From: Rheinheimera pacifica
GTDB lineage: Bacteria > Pseudomonadota > Gammaproteobacteria > Enterobacterales > Alteromonadaceae
Length of the DNA stretch: 64,000 bases
NCBI RefSeq assembly: GCF_900108485.1
Contig: NZ_FNXF01000013.1
Coordinates: 1-64,000 of the forward strand
Direction of reading: 5' to 3'
Positions 1-8,243 of this stretch are shown here, in pieces (within the stretch, counting starts at the first letter, position 1; every line of letters begins with the position of its first letter). A program made the translations under genes and the position numbers. The notes under the pieces were generated by a model. It ran no database searches. It had not been told where the DNA came from and saw only the letters and a program-made list of their open reading frames with translations.

Positions 1-1
1 A

Positions 2-196
2 CTGGCCAAGGACAAGAACCGTGAAGGGCGCGGTTACTCCTTCGAGGTGATGCGGGCACGAATGCTCTACACCACGAAGCACAAGAAGAAGGCACCGACT
101 GCGAAGGTCTCTCCTTTCTACAAGAAAACCATCGGTTACGGACTGCCGGACTTCGCAGAGGAACTCAACTACGGAGTCGATCTATCAACCATCTGA
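2..196 (+). CDS. 3' end of an unknown, foreign-looking gene (partial)
   Basis: An open frame enters from the window edge and runs for 64 codons to TGA at 194-196. The peptide is basic, with a lysine cluster near residues 26-30, and its family was not recognised. Lysine is encoded by AAG eight times and AAA once, whereas most neighbouring genes favour AAA, so the segment looks imported. It ends directly against a hairpin pair and the remnant of a TonB-dependent receptor. This suggests the last gene of an integrated element, perhaps a recombinase or transposase accessory protein, but that is inference. The start is outside the window. Confidence 0.5.
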   Translation: MAKDKNREGRGYSFEVMRARMLYTTKHKKKAPTAKVSPFYKKTIGYGLPDFAEELNYGVDLSTI

Positions 197-237
197 TAAT
201 GGTATCAGGTTGGTGGGGTAAAGGTGCCCCATCAACC
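193..237. repeat. Two adjacent small hairpins at the foreign/native junction
   Basis: The first is a perfect 6-bp inverted repeat (CTGATA at 193-198, TATCAG at 203-208, loop of 4). The second pairs GGTTGGTGGGG (208-218) with CCCCATCAACC (227-237), with one G-T mismatch and a loop of 8. The first arm contains the stop codon of the upstream partial gene. Position and structure fit the end of a mobile element or recombination site. A terminator is less likely because there is no T-run. Confidence 0.4.
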
Positions 238-240
238 ATT

Positions 241-411
241 AAATCCGTATACCCCTTTATTACTGACGGCCTGAGTGTATCACTGGGTGTGAAAAACCTG
301 ACTGACGAAGAGCCATCACGTGTTGCTAATGGCAGCGACGGTGGCACAGTGCCGGAAGTGTTCGACACTATTGGCCGTCAGATCTATGGTGGCGTAACTT
401 ACAAGTTCTAA
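241..411 (+). pseudogene. C-terminal remnant of a TonB-dependent receptor
   Basis: The last 45 or so codons encode a typical receptor ending: a beta-strand, a V-K-N-L-T-D-E-E-P motif, a short loop, a G-R-x-I-Y-G-G turn, and a terminal strand ending in phenylalanine as needed for outer-membrane assembly. The plug and most of the barrel are missing. Upstream lies the foreign-looking partial gene, so the receptor gene was probably cut by insertion of an element that extends left of the window. Clear receptor similarity begins at about 262. A normal terminator still follows, consistent with an old native 3' end. Confidence 0.65.
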
Positions 412-431
412 GTTTTTGTTGGTGTAATACG

Positions 432-457
432 AAACCCGCCGTAATGGCGGGTTTTTT
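432..457 (+). terminator. Rho-independent terminator after the receptor remnant
   Basis: AAACCCGCC pairs with GGCGGGTTT around a GTAAT loop and is followed by a run of T. It ends transcription of the broken receptor gene before ppc. Confidence 0.85.
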
Positions 458-579
458 GTTTTCAACTTTTGGTTATTTGGTATTACCAATTCTGTTGCCG
501 CTTTTGTAATCAATCATAGTTGAGTACCAGTACATAACGCGCTAGGGTGGTGTAATACGTGGTAACAGAGGCAACGACA

Positions 580-3210
580 ATGGATCATTACGCAGCACTA
601 AAAGCCAATGTTGGCTTGCTGGGAACAAAGCTGGGCGACACTATTCGTAGCCAGTTGGGCGATGCACTGCTGGAGCGGGTCGAGCAGATCCGGTTATTAT
701 CCAAGGCCGCGCGGCAGGGGGATGAATCACAGGCTGACAAGCTAAAGCAGGTACTGCGCAGTTTAACCGACGACGAGTTATTGCCGGTAGCACGGGCCTT
801 TGCCCAGTTTCTGAATTTAGCTAACCTGGCTGAACAGCACCACACCATCAGCCGTATTGGCCATACCAGTATTGAAAAACCCGAGCCGCTGGCGGAATTG
901 TTTAGCTTGCTGGACGACAAACAACTCGACGCTGCTCAAGTGCAACAAGCAGTAGCAAATCTGTCTATTGAGCTGGTATTAACCGCGCATCCAACCGAAG
1001 TATCGCGCCGCACCCTTATTCATAAACTGACCGAAATTGCCGCCTGCTTAACCGAGCTGGAGCAAGAGCTAAGTGCAGCGCAGCAACAAAAAGTAGAGCT
1101 GCGTTTAAGTGAACTGATTGCCCAGGCCTGGCATACCAATGAAATTCGTGAGCAACGGCCTACGCCGGTTGATGAAGCTAAATCGGGCTTTGCTGTTATT
1201 GAAAGTTCGCTGTGGCAGGCGATACCTGACTTTTTGCGTGAGCTGGATACCAAGCTGATTGACGCTACCGGCAAAGGGCTGGCACTGGATGCCGCGCCGG
1301 TGAAATTCTCATCCTGGATGGGCGGCGATCGTGACGGTAACCCTTTTGTTACCGCTAAGGTTACCCGCCAGGTATTGCTGCTTAGCCGCTGGAAAGCTGC
1401 AGACTTATTCGCTAAAGATTTGGATTTACTCAGCAGTGAATTATCGATGTATCAGGCCAATGCGGCGCTGCGCGAAGTGGCCGGCGATGCCAGCGAGCCG
1501 TACCGGCTGGTGCTGAATAAACTGCGCACCGGCTTATTGCACAGCCGCGACTGGTTAACCGAAGCACTAAAGCACGATCGTTTACAGCGGCCTAACGATT
1601 TAATCTGGCATAACCAGCAGTTACTTGAACCCTTGCTGCTGTGTTATCAGTCGTTACTGGACTGCGGTATGGCCGTTATTGCCAATGGCAAGTTGCTGGA
1701 TACCCTGCGCCGCGCTTATGCCTTTGGCCTGACCTTATTAAAACTGGATATCCGCCAGGACGCCGGCCGCCATGCACAGGTGTTTGGTGAGTTAACCCAG
1801 CATCTGGGCCTGGGTGATTACGCAGCCTGGGATGAAGGCGCCCGTCAGGCGTTCTTACTGGCCGAGCTGGCTAACCGGCGGCCACTGTTTCCGAAAAGCT
1901 GGCAGCCGTCTGCTGATGTGAAGGAAGTGCTGGATACCTGCGATATTGTTGCCCGCCATGGCAGCGAAGCGCTAAGCACCTATGTTATTTCCATGGCCGG
2001 TAAACCGTCTGATGTGCTGGCCGTGCAGCTGCTGTTAAAAGAAGCCGGTATCAGTTTCCCGATGCCGGTAGCGCCATTGTTTGAAACCTTAAGCGATTTA
2101 CAAAACGCACCGGATTGTATGCGCAAGCTGCTGAGCATCGACTGGTACCGTGGTTACATTAATGGCAAACAGGAGGTGATGATTGGCTACTCTGACTCAG
2201 CCAAAGACGCCGGGGTATTTGCTGCTGCCTGGGCACAATACAGTGCCCAGGAGGCGCTGGTAGCCATTTGCCAGCAAGCCAAAGTACAACTTACGCTGTT
2301 TCATGGCCGTGGCGGTACTATCGGCCGTGGCGGCGGCCCTGCGCATGCCGCTATTTTGTCACAACCGCCAGGTTCGTTAGCTGGTGGCTTGCGGGTAACC
2401 GAGCAGGGCGAGATGATCCGCTTTAAATTCGGCCTGCCGCAATTAGCCGAGCGCAGCCTGGCATTGTATGCCAGCGCCGTGCTCGAAGGCATGTTATTAC
2501 CCCCTCCGGTGCCAAAACAAAGCTGGCGCGATTTAATGCAGCAACTGGCAGATGATTCCTGCGAGGTTTACCGTGGCGTGGTGCGGCACAATAAAGATTT
2601 TGTGCCATATTTCCGTGCAGCCACGCCCGAGCAGGAGCTGGGCCAGTTGCCGCTTGGTAGCCGCCCGGCCAAACGTAATCCCAGCGGCGGGGTAGAAAGC
2701 CTGCGGGCAATACCGTGGATTTTCGCCTGGTCGCAAAACCGTTTAATGTTACCAGCCTGGCTCGGGGCCGGCGGCGCCTTAGCCAACGCTGCGAAGCAGA
2801 ACAAAGCCGCGTTGCTGGATGAGATGCAGCAACAATGGCCGTTTTTTGCTACCCGCATGTCGATGCTGGAAATGGTGTTTTTAAAAGCTGACAGCGAAAT
2901 AGCTGCTTATTATGACAAAGTGCTGGTACCGGACGAACTGAAGCATTTAGGTCAAAGCCTGCGCAGCCAACTGGCCGATGATCGCCAGTTGCTGCTGAAG
3001 CTTATTCACAGCGATACCTTAATGGCAAAAGAAAGCTGGATTAGGGAATCAATAGTGCTGCGCAATACTTATGTTGACCCGTTGCATATTCTGCAAGCCG
3101 AGCTGCTGTACCGCGTGCGCCACCAGCCCGAGCGGGTAAACCCGATGATTAGCCGGGCGTTAATGGTTACCATTGCCGGTATTGCCGCCGGTATGCGAAA
3201 CTCGGGCTAG
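580..3210 (+). CDS. ppc: Phosphoenolpyruvate carboxylase
   Basis: This cytoplasmic enzyme carboxylates PEP with bicarbonate to oxaloacetate and refills the TCA cycle. The 876-residue product is close to the 883 residues of the E. coli enzyme. Visible landmarks are the catalytic histidine in T-A-H-P-T-E (about residue 137), the G-G-D-R-D-G-N-P motif, the glycine-rich [12 protein letters not shown] loop, and the conserved C-terminal G-M-R-N-S-G. A longer GTG start at 559 is possible, but ATG 580 has AGAGG at 567-571 and gives the usual N-terminus (M-D-H-Y-A-A-L). It is a single-gene unit ending in a hairpin. Confidence 0.97.
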   Translation: MDHYAALKANVGLLGTKLGDTIRSQLGDALLERVEQIRLLSKAARQGDESQADKLKQVLRSLTDDELLPVARAFAQFLNLANLAEQHHTISRIGHTSIEKPEPLAELFSLLDDKQLDAAQVQQAVANLSIELVLTAHPTEVSRRTLIHKLTEIAACLTELEQELSAAQQQKVELRLSELIAQAWHTNEIREQRPTPVDEAKSGFAVIESSLWQAIPDFLRELDTKLIDATGKGLALDAAPVKFSSWMGGDRDGNPFVTAKVTRQVLLLSRWKAADLFAKDLDLLSSELSMYQANAALREVAGDASEPYRLVLNKLRTGLLHSRDWLTEALKHDRLQRPNDLIWHNQQLLEPLLLCYQSLLDCGMAVIANGKLLDTLRRAYAFGLTLLKLDIRQDAGRHAQVFGELTQHLGLGDYAAWDEGARQAFLLAELANRRPLFPKSWQPSADVKEVLDTCDIVARHGSEALSTYVISMAGKPSDVLAVQLLLKEAGISFPMPVAPLFETLSDLQNAPDCMRKLLSIDWYRGYINGKQEVMIGYSDSAKDAGVFAAAWAQYSAQEALVAICQQAKVQLTLFHGRGGTIGRGGGPAHAAILSQPPGSLAGGLRVTEQGEMIRFKFGLPQLAERSLALYASAVLEGMLLPPPVPKQSWRDLMQQLADDSCEVYRGVVRHNKDFVPYFRAATPEQELGQLPLGSRPAKRNPSGGVESLRAIPWIFAWSQNRLMLPAWLGAGGALANAAKQNKAALLDEMQQQWPFFATRMSMLEMVFLKADSEIAAYYDKVLVPDELKHLGQSLRSQLADDRQLLLKLIHSDTLMAKESWIRESIVLRNTYVDPLHILQAELLYRVRHQPERVNPMISRALMVTIAGIAAGMRNSG

Positions 3211-3230
3211 GGGCTCGTTAGTTACTGAGA

Positions 3231-3253
3231 AAACCGGCATAATCTGCCGGTTT
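3231..3253 (+). terminator. Hairpin after ppc
   Basis: AAACCGGCA (3231-3239) pairs with TGCCGGTTT (3245-3253) around a short loop. The T-tract is only three to four long, so it is a weak intrinsic terminator. It sits between ppc and the next gene, which argues for starting that gene after the hairpin. Confidence 0.65.
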
Positions 3254-3265
3254 CTAGCTTCGGGA

Positions 3266-4159
3266 ATGGGTATGGGGTTATATGCGCTATTAGCGTTGGT
3301 GTCGGCAATGGCGATGGCCAGCAGCGGTATTATCGCCCGCTATAGCGGCTTGGCGGCGGCCGAGTTAACCTTCTATCGTTTAGCTGTTGGCGGTGTATGT
3401 TTACTGCTGTTTGTTAGTTTAACCGGCCGTTTTGCCTTATTAAAAGGCAAGCCCGACTGGCGTATGGCAGTAAACGGCGTACTGCTGGCCAGTTTTATGC
3501 TGAGTTTTTTAACGGCTATCGAATATATCAGCCTGGCCAATGCCATTATGCTGGTCTATCTGGCGCCACCGCTGTCGGCTTTTATTGCGCACTGGTTACT
3601 GCAGGAAAGGCTCGATTTACCCGATAGCAGCCTGATTGTACTGTCGTTTCTGGGTTTTGCCATGTTACAGCAGTTTAAATTTGACCTGGTGTTAGACGCT
3701 GCCCAGTTACCCGGGCTGATGTTTGGCTTGCTGTCACTGTTTGCCTACAGCGGCTTTTTACTGCTAAACCGCCGCGCCCAACCTGCGCATTCACAATTAC
3801 AGCGCACTTTTTATCAGTTGATGATTGGTGCCTGTTGCGTACTGCCTTTTTTAACCGGCATAAGCTTACCCAGGCCTGATGATATTATCTGGATAGCGCT
3901 GGCCGGTATTTTCCCCGGTTTTATTGCTATTTATTGCGCCATAGTAGCATTGCAGCATTTACCAACACGGGTTTATGCCACCCTGGCCTATCTGGAGCCG
4001 GTTACCGTGATCATTGCCGGCTGGTGGCTGTTTAACGAAAGCTTAAGTGCATTGCAACTTGGCGGTGTGTTGTTGATTATTATTACCGGTTTAGCCCTGG
4101 CACTGCGGCATAAACCGGCGCCGTCAGTGCTGGTATTCGCAGACCGCGCTCAGTTGTAA
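3266..4159 (+). CDS. DMT-superfamily (EamA) transporter
   Basis: An inner-membrane protein of about 297 residues with roughly ten hydrophobic segments in two repeated halves, as in the EamA/RhaT drug/metabolite transporter family. Family members export amino acids or other small metabolites; the substrate cannot be read from sequence. A conserved proline-containing stretch (residues about 90-100, ending V-Y-L-A-P-P) and a second-half E-P-V-T motif are visible. The frame stays open upstream to 3173, but that would overlap ppc and its terminator hairpin, so ATG 3266 (or 3272) is preferred. The ribosome-binding site is weak. Confidence 0.8.
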   Translation: MGMGLYALLALVSAMAMASSGIIARYSGLAAAELTFYRLAVGGVCLLLFVSLTGRFALLKGKPDWRMAVNGVLLASFMLSFLTAIEYISLANAIMLVYLAPPLSAFIAHWLLQERLDLPDSSLIVLSFLGFAMLQQFKFDLVLDAAQLPGLMFGLLSLFAYSGFLLLNRRAQPAHSQLQRTFYQLMIGACCVLPFLTGISLPRPDDIIWIALAGIFPGFIAIYCAIVALQHLPTRVYATLAYLEPVTVIIAGWWLFNESLSALQLGGVLLIIITGLALALRHKPAPSVLVFADRAQL

Positions 4160-4213
4160 TTGGCCGGCTGCTATAGTTACAGTACTTTTAGCTAAAGCAA
4201 AACCGGAGAGCGG

Positions 4214-5557
4214 ATGAAAACACTGCTAGTAGCAGTTATGTTGTTTTGGCTGCCAGGTTATGGCATTGCCATACCACAGGATCATACCGAAGCGGCAGCC
4301 ATTAAGGTAGTTAATGCCCCTCAGGATCAAGCCATTGCTGAACGCCTGCGCGCTATTACCACTTCGATAGCCGGTATGGAGCATATTGAGATCAGTGTAC
4401 AGGCCGGCGTGCTGACGTTGAGCGGCGATATAGCCAATACCCAACTGAAAAGTGACGTTGGCGCCATTGCCAACCGGCTGGAAGGTGTGGTGTATGTGCA
4501 AAACCAGTTGCAGGAACAACTGGCCGTGCGTTCCCGGCTGGAACCTGCCGCTGAGAAATTCCGCGAAATGCTTAGTACCACTGTGCAAATGCTGCCTCTG
4601 TTATTACTGGCAGTGTTGGCGGTGCTGGTTTTTTCACTCGGGGGGAGTTGGTTGGCTAACCGTGGTGCCTTGCTGCGCCGTTTGGGGTTAAGCGAGCTGG
4701 CTATCAATCTGGGTATGCGTTTTGTCCGCTTAATTATTACCGGTATTGGCATTCTGATCGCCCTTGAATTGCTAAATGCTACTGCGCTGGTCAGTGCCAT
4801 GCTGGGGGTGGCCGGGGTTATTGGCATTGCATTGGGCTTTGCCTTTCGCAATATTGTAGAAAACTACCTGGCCGGTGTCTTGCTAAGTACCCGCAATCCT
4901 TTCGCTATTGGTGACGCGATCCAGGTCAACAACATGAACGGCAAAGTTGTACGGCTGACATCGCGTGATACCGTGCTGATGACATTGGATGGTAACCACT
5001 TACGCATTCCTAACAGCCTGATTATTACCTCGCCAATGACTAATTTTTCCCGTAACCCACTGCGCCGGTTTGAATTTAACGTTGGCGTGTCTGTCGATCT
5101 CGATTTACTTGTGGTAAGGCAGTTGGCTATTGCTACCTTACAGGTTATGCCGGGTATTTTAACTGAGCCCAGGCCCCGTGTACTGGTACAGGAGTTGGGC
5201 GACAGTGCTGTTACCGTGCGCGTATTTGCCTGGATCGATCAGCAGAAAACCGACTTTTTAAAGGCCCGCAGCGAAGCTATCCGGCTGGTTAAAGCCGCTT
5301 TTGATCATGCCGGTATTGAAATGCCGGAGCCGATTTACCGCATCCATATGGCTGAAGCTGACTCCGGGCACGGTAAGGCTCCGGCACAGCCTGTGGCATC
5401 GGCTCCAGCCAGGCCAAAGAAACCTGGCAATATTGACCCAACGGTAGATGTGAGTACCGATGACAGTATCGAGCAGCAATTTCATGCCGAATTAACTCAG
5501 TCGAATGAGGAAAACTTGTTACCAGCGGCTAAAAAAAGCAGCGCTGGCAGCACTTAG
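4214..5557 (+). CDS. Mechanosensitive ion channel (MscS family) with periplasmic BON domain
   Basis: A 447-residue inner-membrane protein with, in order: a signal peptide (about 1-20), a BON domain (about 30-100), a transmembrane segment near 120-145, further helices to about 210, and the MscS pore and beta domain (A-G-V-I-G-I-A-L-G-F-A-F-R helix, then R-N-P-F-x-I-G-D). A proline- and alanine-rich hydrophilic tail follows. MscS channels open under membrane tension to release solutes after osmotic downshock. The BON domain is a phospholipid- or peptidoglycan-proximal module and may tether the channel. It has GGAG before the start and is probably monocistronic, convergent with the msr gene. Confidence 0.85.
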   Translation: MKTLLVAVMLFWLPGYGIAIPQDHTEAAAIKVVNAPQDQAIAERLRAITTSIAGMEHIEISVQAGVLTLSGDIANTQLKSDVGAIANRLEGVVYVQNQLQEQLAVRSRLEPAAEKFREMLSTTVQMLPLLLLAVLAVLVFSLGGSWLANRGALLRRLGLSELAINLGMRFVRLIITGIGILIALELLNATALVSAMLGVAGVIGIALGFAFRNIVENYLAGVLLSTRNPFAIGDAIQVNNMNGKVVRLTSRDTVLMTLDGNHLRIPNSLIITSPMTNFSRNPLRRFEFNVGVSVDLDLLVVRQLAIATLQVMPGILTEPRPRVLVQELGDSAVTVRVFAWIDQQKTDFLKARSEAIRLVKAAFDHAGIEMPEPIYRIHMAEADSGHGKAPAQPVASAPARPKKPGNIDPTVDVSTDDSIEQQFHAELTQSNEENLLPAAKKSSAGST

Positions 5558-5558
5558 G

Positions 5559-6836
5559 TTAACCCTGACTGCGCGGTACAAAGTCCAGCACTGTGGCGTT
5601 AATGCAGTAACGTGGGCGGCCATTGGGGCCGTCATTAAACACATGGCCTAAATGAATACCGGATACTTTGGCGCGGATCTCAGTGCGGCGCATGCCATAG
5701 CTGTTATCCGGTTTTTCAATTACCGCGCCATTAACGGCCTTGGTAAAAGATAACCAGCCGGTGCCGGAGTCAAAGCGGTCGCGGGTGTCAAACAGAGGCG
5801 CCCCGCTTAGCTTGTCGGTAAAAACACCATCCGGGGTATTTTTAAAAATTTCATACTGTTGGCAAAAGCGGCTATCGGTGCCTTTATCAAACGCAACATC
5901 AAAAGCCTCAGTGTCGCCGAGTTTAAATTTACCCAGTAACAGATAAAACTCGTCCGGGCTTAAGTAGCCCTGGCGGCCAAATACTTCTTTGCCGTCTTGC
6001 AGCAGAATAATGGTTGGCGTAGCCCAGGTTGGGGTTTTTAGTGTTAAGCCATTCACTGCGTTGGCATAGCGAAAATGCAGCGGAATATCACCCTGATAAC
6101 TGTTTGCCACTTCGGCTTTAAATTTTTCGCAATACGGGCAGTAGTTTTCAGCATCTATCACCAGTATATGTTTACCGCTGAGCAAAGCGCTGTTATCCAC
6201 TGCTGCGGTTTGGCTTTTATTGTCGTTGGCAAAACGCACGCCGGTGGAATGATCGGGGCAATAGCCATTAGGATTTTTCGCAATATAGTCCTGATGATAC
6301 TGCTCGGCCGGGAAAAACCCGCGTAGCGGCTTTATTTGCGTGGTAATAGCGCCGTAACCGGCCTGGCTCAGCAGCGGTTGGTAAGCGGTCAGCACTTGTT
6401 GTGCGGTATCGGCTTGTGCCTGGCTGTTGGTTAAAATAATTGAGCGGTATTGGGTGCCGATATCATTGCCCTGGCGGTTTAGCTGGGTCGGGTCGTGCAT
6501 TTCAAAGTAGCGCTGCAGCAAAGTAGTCAGGCTGATTACTGCCGGGTTAAAAGTAATTTGCACTACTTCGGCATGGTTGTTCGGGTTATGCTGGTTGCGC
6601 TTTTGCGTAATAGCCCGGTATGTGGGCTGTACGCCATTACCATCGGCATAGCCGGATACGGCATCTATTACGCCATCCATAGCTTCAAAGCGTTTTTCTA
6701 CCCCCCAGAAACAGCCCGCACCCACCACGATAGTGTCGGTGTGGCGTGTGGCCGGCATAGTGTTGTCCTGCGCCTGTGCGGTGCTGCCAAGCAGCATTAA
6801 CGCTGTAAAGAGTTTGAATAACGTGGAGCGGGCCAT
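5559..6836 (-). CDS. Exported methionine sulfoxide reductase, MsrA-thioredoxin-MsrB fusion
   Basis: The 425-residue protein has a signal peptide (about 1-22). An MsrA domain follows with G-C-F-W-G (catalytic Cys42). Next comes a thioredoxin-fold domain with C-P-Y-C at 233-236, then an MsrB domain ending in R-Y-C-I-N (catalytic Cys411). MsrA and MsrB reduce the S and R epimers of methionine sulfoxide, so the protein should repair oxidised periplasmic proteins. The embedded thioredoxin domain could pass electrons from a DsbD-type membrane protein. The zinc-binding Cys pairs found in many MsrB proteins are absent. Neisseria PilB joins the same three domains with thioredoxin first; here it is in the middle. 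A stem-loop lies just upstream. Confidence 0.92.
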   Translation of the reverse strand: MARSTLFKLFTALMLLGSTAQAQDNTMPATRHTDTIVVGAGCFWGVEKRFEAMDGVIDAVSGYADGNGVQPTYRAITQKRNQHNPNNHAEVVQITFNPAVISLTTLLQRYFEMHDPTQLNRQGNDIGTQYRSIILTNSQAQADTAQQVLTAYQPLLSQAGYGAITTQIKPLRGFFPAEQYHQDYIAKNPNGYCPDHSTGVRFANDNKSQTAAVDNSALLSGKHILVIDAENYCPYCEKFKAEVANSYQGDIPLHFRYANAVNGLTLKTPTWATPTIILLQDGKEVFGRQGYLSPDEFYLLLGKFKLGDTEAFDVAFDKGTDSRFCQQYEIFKNTPDGVFTDKLSGAPLFDTRDRFDSGTGWLSFTKAVNGAVIEKPDNSYGMRRTEIRAKVSGIHLGHVFNDGPNGRPRYCINATVLDFVPRSQG

Positions 6837-6845
6837 AATTACCTC

Positions 6846-6886
6846 TGCCTGTTGTTACGTTTTACTGCTTACGTAACAGACAGGCA
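6846..6886. repeat. Long stem-loop upstream of the msr fusion gene
   Basis: Arms at 6846-6860 and 6871-6886 pair over about 14 bp with one bulged base and a 10-nt loop. On the minus strand it lies between the threonine aldolase stop and the msr start. No T-run follows, so it could be an mRNA leader structure, a weak terminator or an operator. Confidence 0.5.
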
Positions 6887-6913
6887 AAAGGTGCATTTGC
6901 TTTCAGGTTGGGG

Positions 6914-7996
6914 TTAATTCAGTTTGGCAAAATCGGTAATATGCTGCAGTGTTTGCTCAATATCAGCACTGCTTATTTGCAGATGGCACACCCAGCGTAC
7001 GCGTTTTATGGCACCGTTGGTGCTCTGGTAATTACTGCTGGTAAGCCTGATACCACATTCTGCCAGATAGGGCAGTAGCCGCTCTGCCAGTTCAAGGCTG
7101 ATGTCGGTAAATAAAATATTGCTCTGCACCGGTAAGACACTAAGTTGACCTTGCAGTGCCGGTAACTGTGCCGCTAATACGGCCAGGCCATCGGCTAAAC
7201 GTTGGCAGTTAGCATGGTCGTCTGCCAGACGATTAATATTGTTCTCCAGCGCATACAGGCCGGCGGCTGCCAGAATGCCAGTTTGGCGCATACCGCCGCC
7301 GAGCATTTTGCGCACCCGTTTTGCCCGGGCGATAAAATTAGCTGAGCCCAGCAATAACGACCCTACCGGGCAGCCTAAACCTTTAGATAAACACAGCGAT
7401 ACCGAATCAAAACCCGTGCACAGCCAGCGAACCATTTGCTGTGGCGTTGTATTGTGTTGTGGTGCCAGCACCACAGCGGCATTCATCAACCTGGCACCAT
7501 CTATATGGCAAGCCAGGCCTTTGTCTTTTGCCAGTGCCGCCACATCGCGCATATAGCTAAGCGGTAGCACCTTACCGCCAATGGTGTTTTCAATCACAAT
7601 TAAACGGGTGCGGGCAAAATGCGGATCGTCGGGCTTTATTGCGGCAGCAATATCGCTTAGCAACAAAGTACCGTCGCTTTGCAGCTCCAGCGGTTGCGGC
7701 TGAATAGAACCCAATACCGCCATGCCACCGCCTTCCCATTTATAGGTATGCCACTGCTGGCCAACAATAGCTTCATCACCACGCTGGCAATGGCTCATCA
7801 TGGCAATCAGATTGGTCTGGGTGCCGCTGGGCGCGAACAGTGCGGCTTCAAAGCCAAGCATGTCGGCAGCGTAACGTTGTAATTCCAGCGTAGTGGGGTC
7901 GTCGTTAAATACGTCATCGCCTAAAGCCGCGTTGAACATACGCTCTTTCATGGCAACAGAAGGTTGGGTTACGGTATCGCTGCGAAAATCCGGCAT
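6914..7996 (-). CDS. ltaE: Low-specificity L-threonine aldolase
   Basis: A PLP enzyme that cleaves threonine or allo-threonine to glycine and acetaldehyde. The 360 residues begin with D-F-R-S-D-T-V-T, the family N-terminus. H-I-D-G-A-R-L (164-170) carries the PLP-pyridine aspartate and the substrate-binding arginine, and Lys205 in L-S-K-G-L-G forms the Schiff base. It is somewhat longer than E. coli LtaE (333). No operon partner is evident: the msr gene 77 bp downstream has a separate leader structure, and a palindromic element lies upstream. Confidence 0.92.
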   Translation of the reverse strand: MPDFRSDTVTQPSVAMKERMFNAALGDDVFNDDPTTLELQRYAADMLGFEAALFAPSGTQTNLIAMMSHCQRGDEAIVGQQWHTYKWEGGGMAVLGSIQPQPLELQSDGTLLLSDIAAAIKPDDPHFARTRLIVIENTIGGKVLPLSYMRDVAALAKDKGLACHIDGARLMNAAVVLAPQHNTTPQQMVRWLCTGFDSVSLCLSKGLGCPVGSLLLGSANFIARAKRVRKMLGGGMRQTGILAAAGLYALENNINRLADDHANCQRLADGLAVLAAQLPALQGQLSVLPVQSNILFTDISLELAERLLPYLAECGIRLTSSNYQSTNGAIKRVRWVCHLQISSADIEQTLQHITDFAKLN

Positions 7997-8125
7997 TTTA
8001 TGCTCCGCGGTAACAGAAGGTGTTCAGCGTAAAACGATGCTGCCGCTTGTGCAATCAGAACAGGTTAAAGCGCAGGTTTTTTCGCCGGAAAGGAGTGGCT
8101 AAAAGCAGAAGCAAGCCAGACAGAA

Positions 8126-8234
8126 TAGTACGAACCGGCTTGCCCACGTCAACGCGCCGTAAACCCTTCCGTGGGGGCTCGACTCAGGCATCCCTGCCTT
8201 CAACGGTTGACTTAGAGCAAGTCGATTCGTACTA
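8126..8234. repeat. Folded palindromic intergenic element (109 bp)
   Basis: The outer arms 8126-8143 and 8217-8234 form an 18-bp inverted repeat with two mismatches; the outermost 9 bp are perfect. Inside, GTCAAC (8148-8153) can pair with GTTGAC, and AGGCA-TCCC-TGCCT forms a small hairpin, giving a branched fold. It sits between the receptor stop and the threonine aldolase start. It looks like a dispersed intergenic repeat of the REP/MITE kind and may also act as a terminator. Only one copy is in this window, so repeat status is inferred. Confidence 0.6.
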
Positions 8235-8243
8235 ACTCAGCGA

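Noticed and set aside
3173..3265. N-terminal extension of the DMT transporter into ppc
   Set aside because: It would overlap ppc and cross its hairpin, and the extra residues do not resemble a transporter N-terminus.
4327..4851. Long open frame on the minus strand opposite the MscS gene
   Set aside because: It has no ribosome-binding site and no recognisable pattern, and it lies fully antisense to a clear gene. Such frames are a by-product of codon use here.
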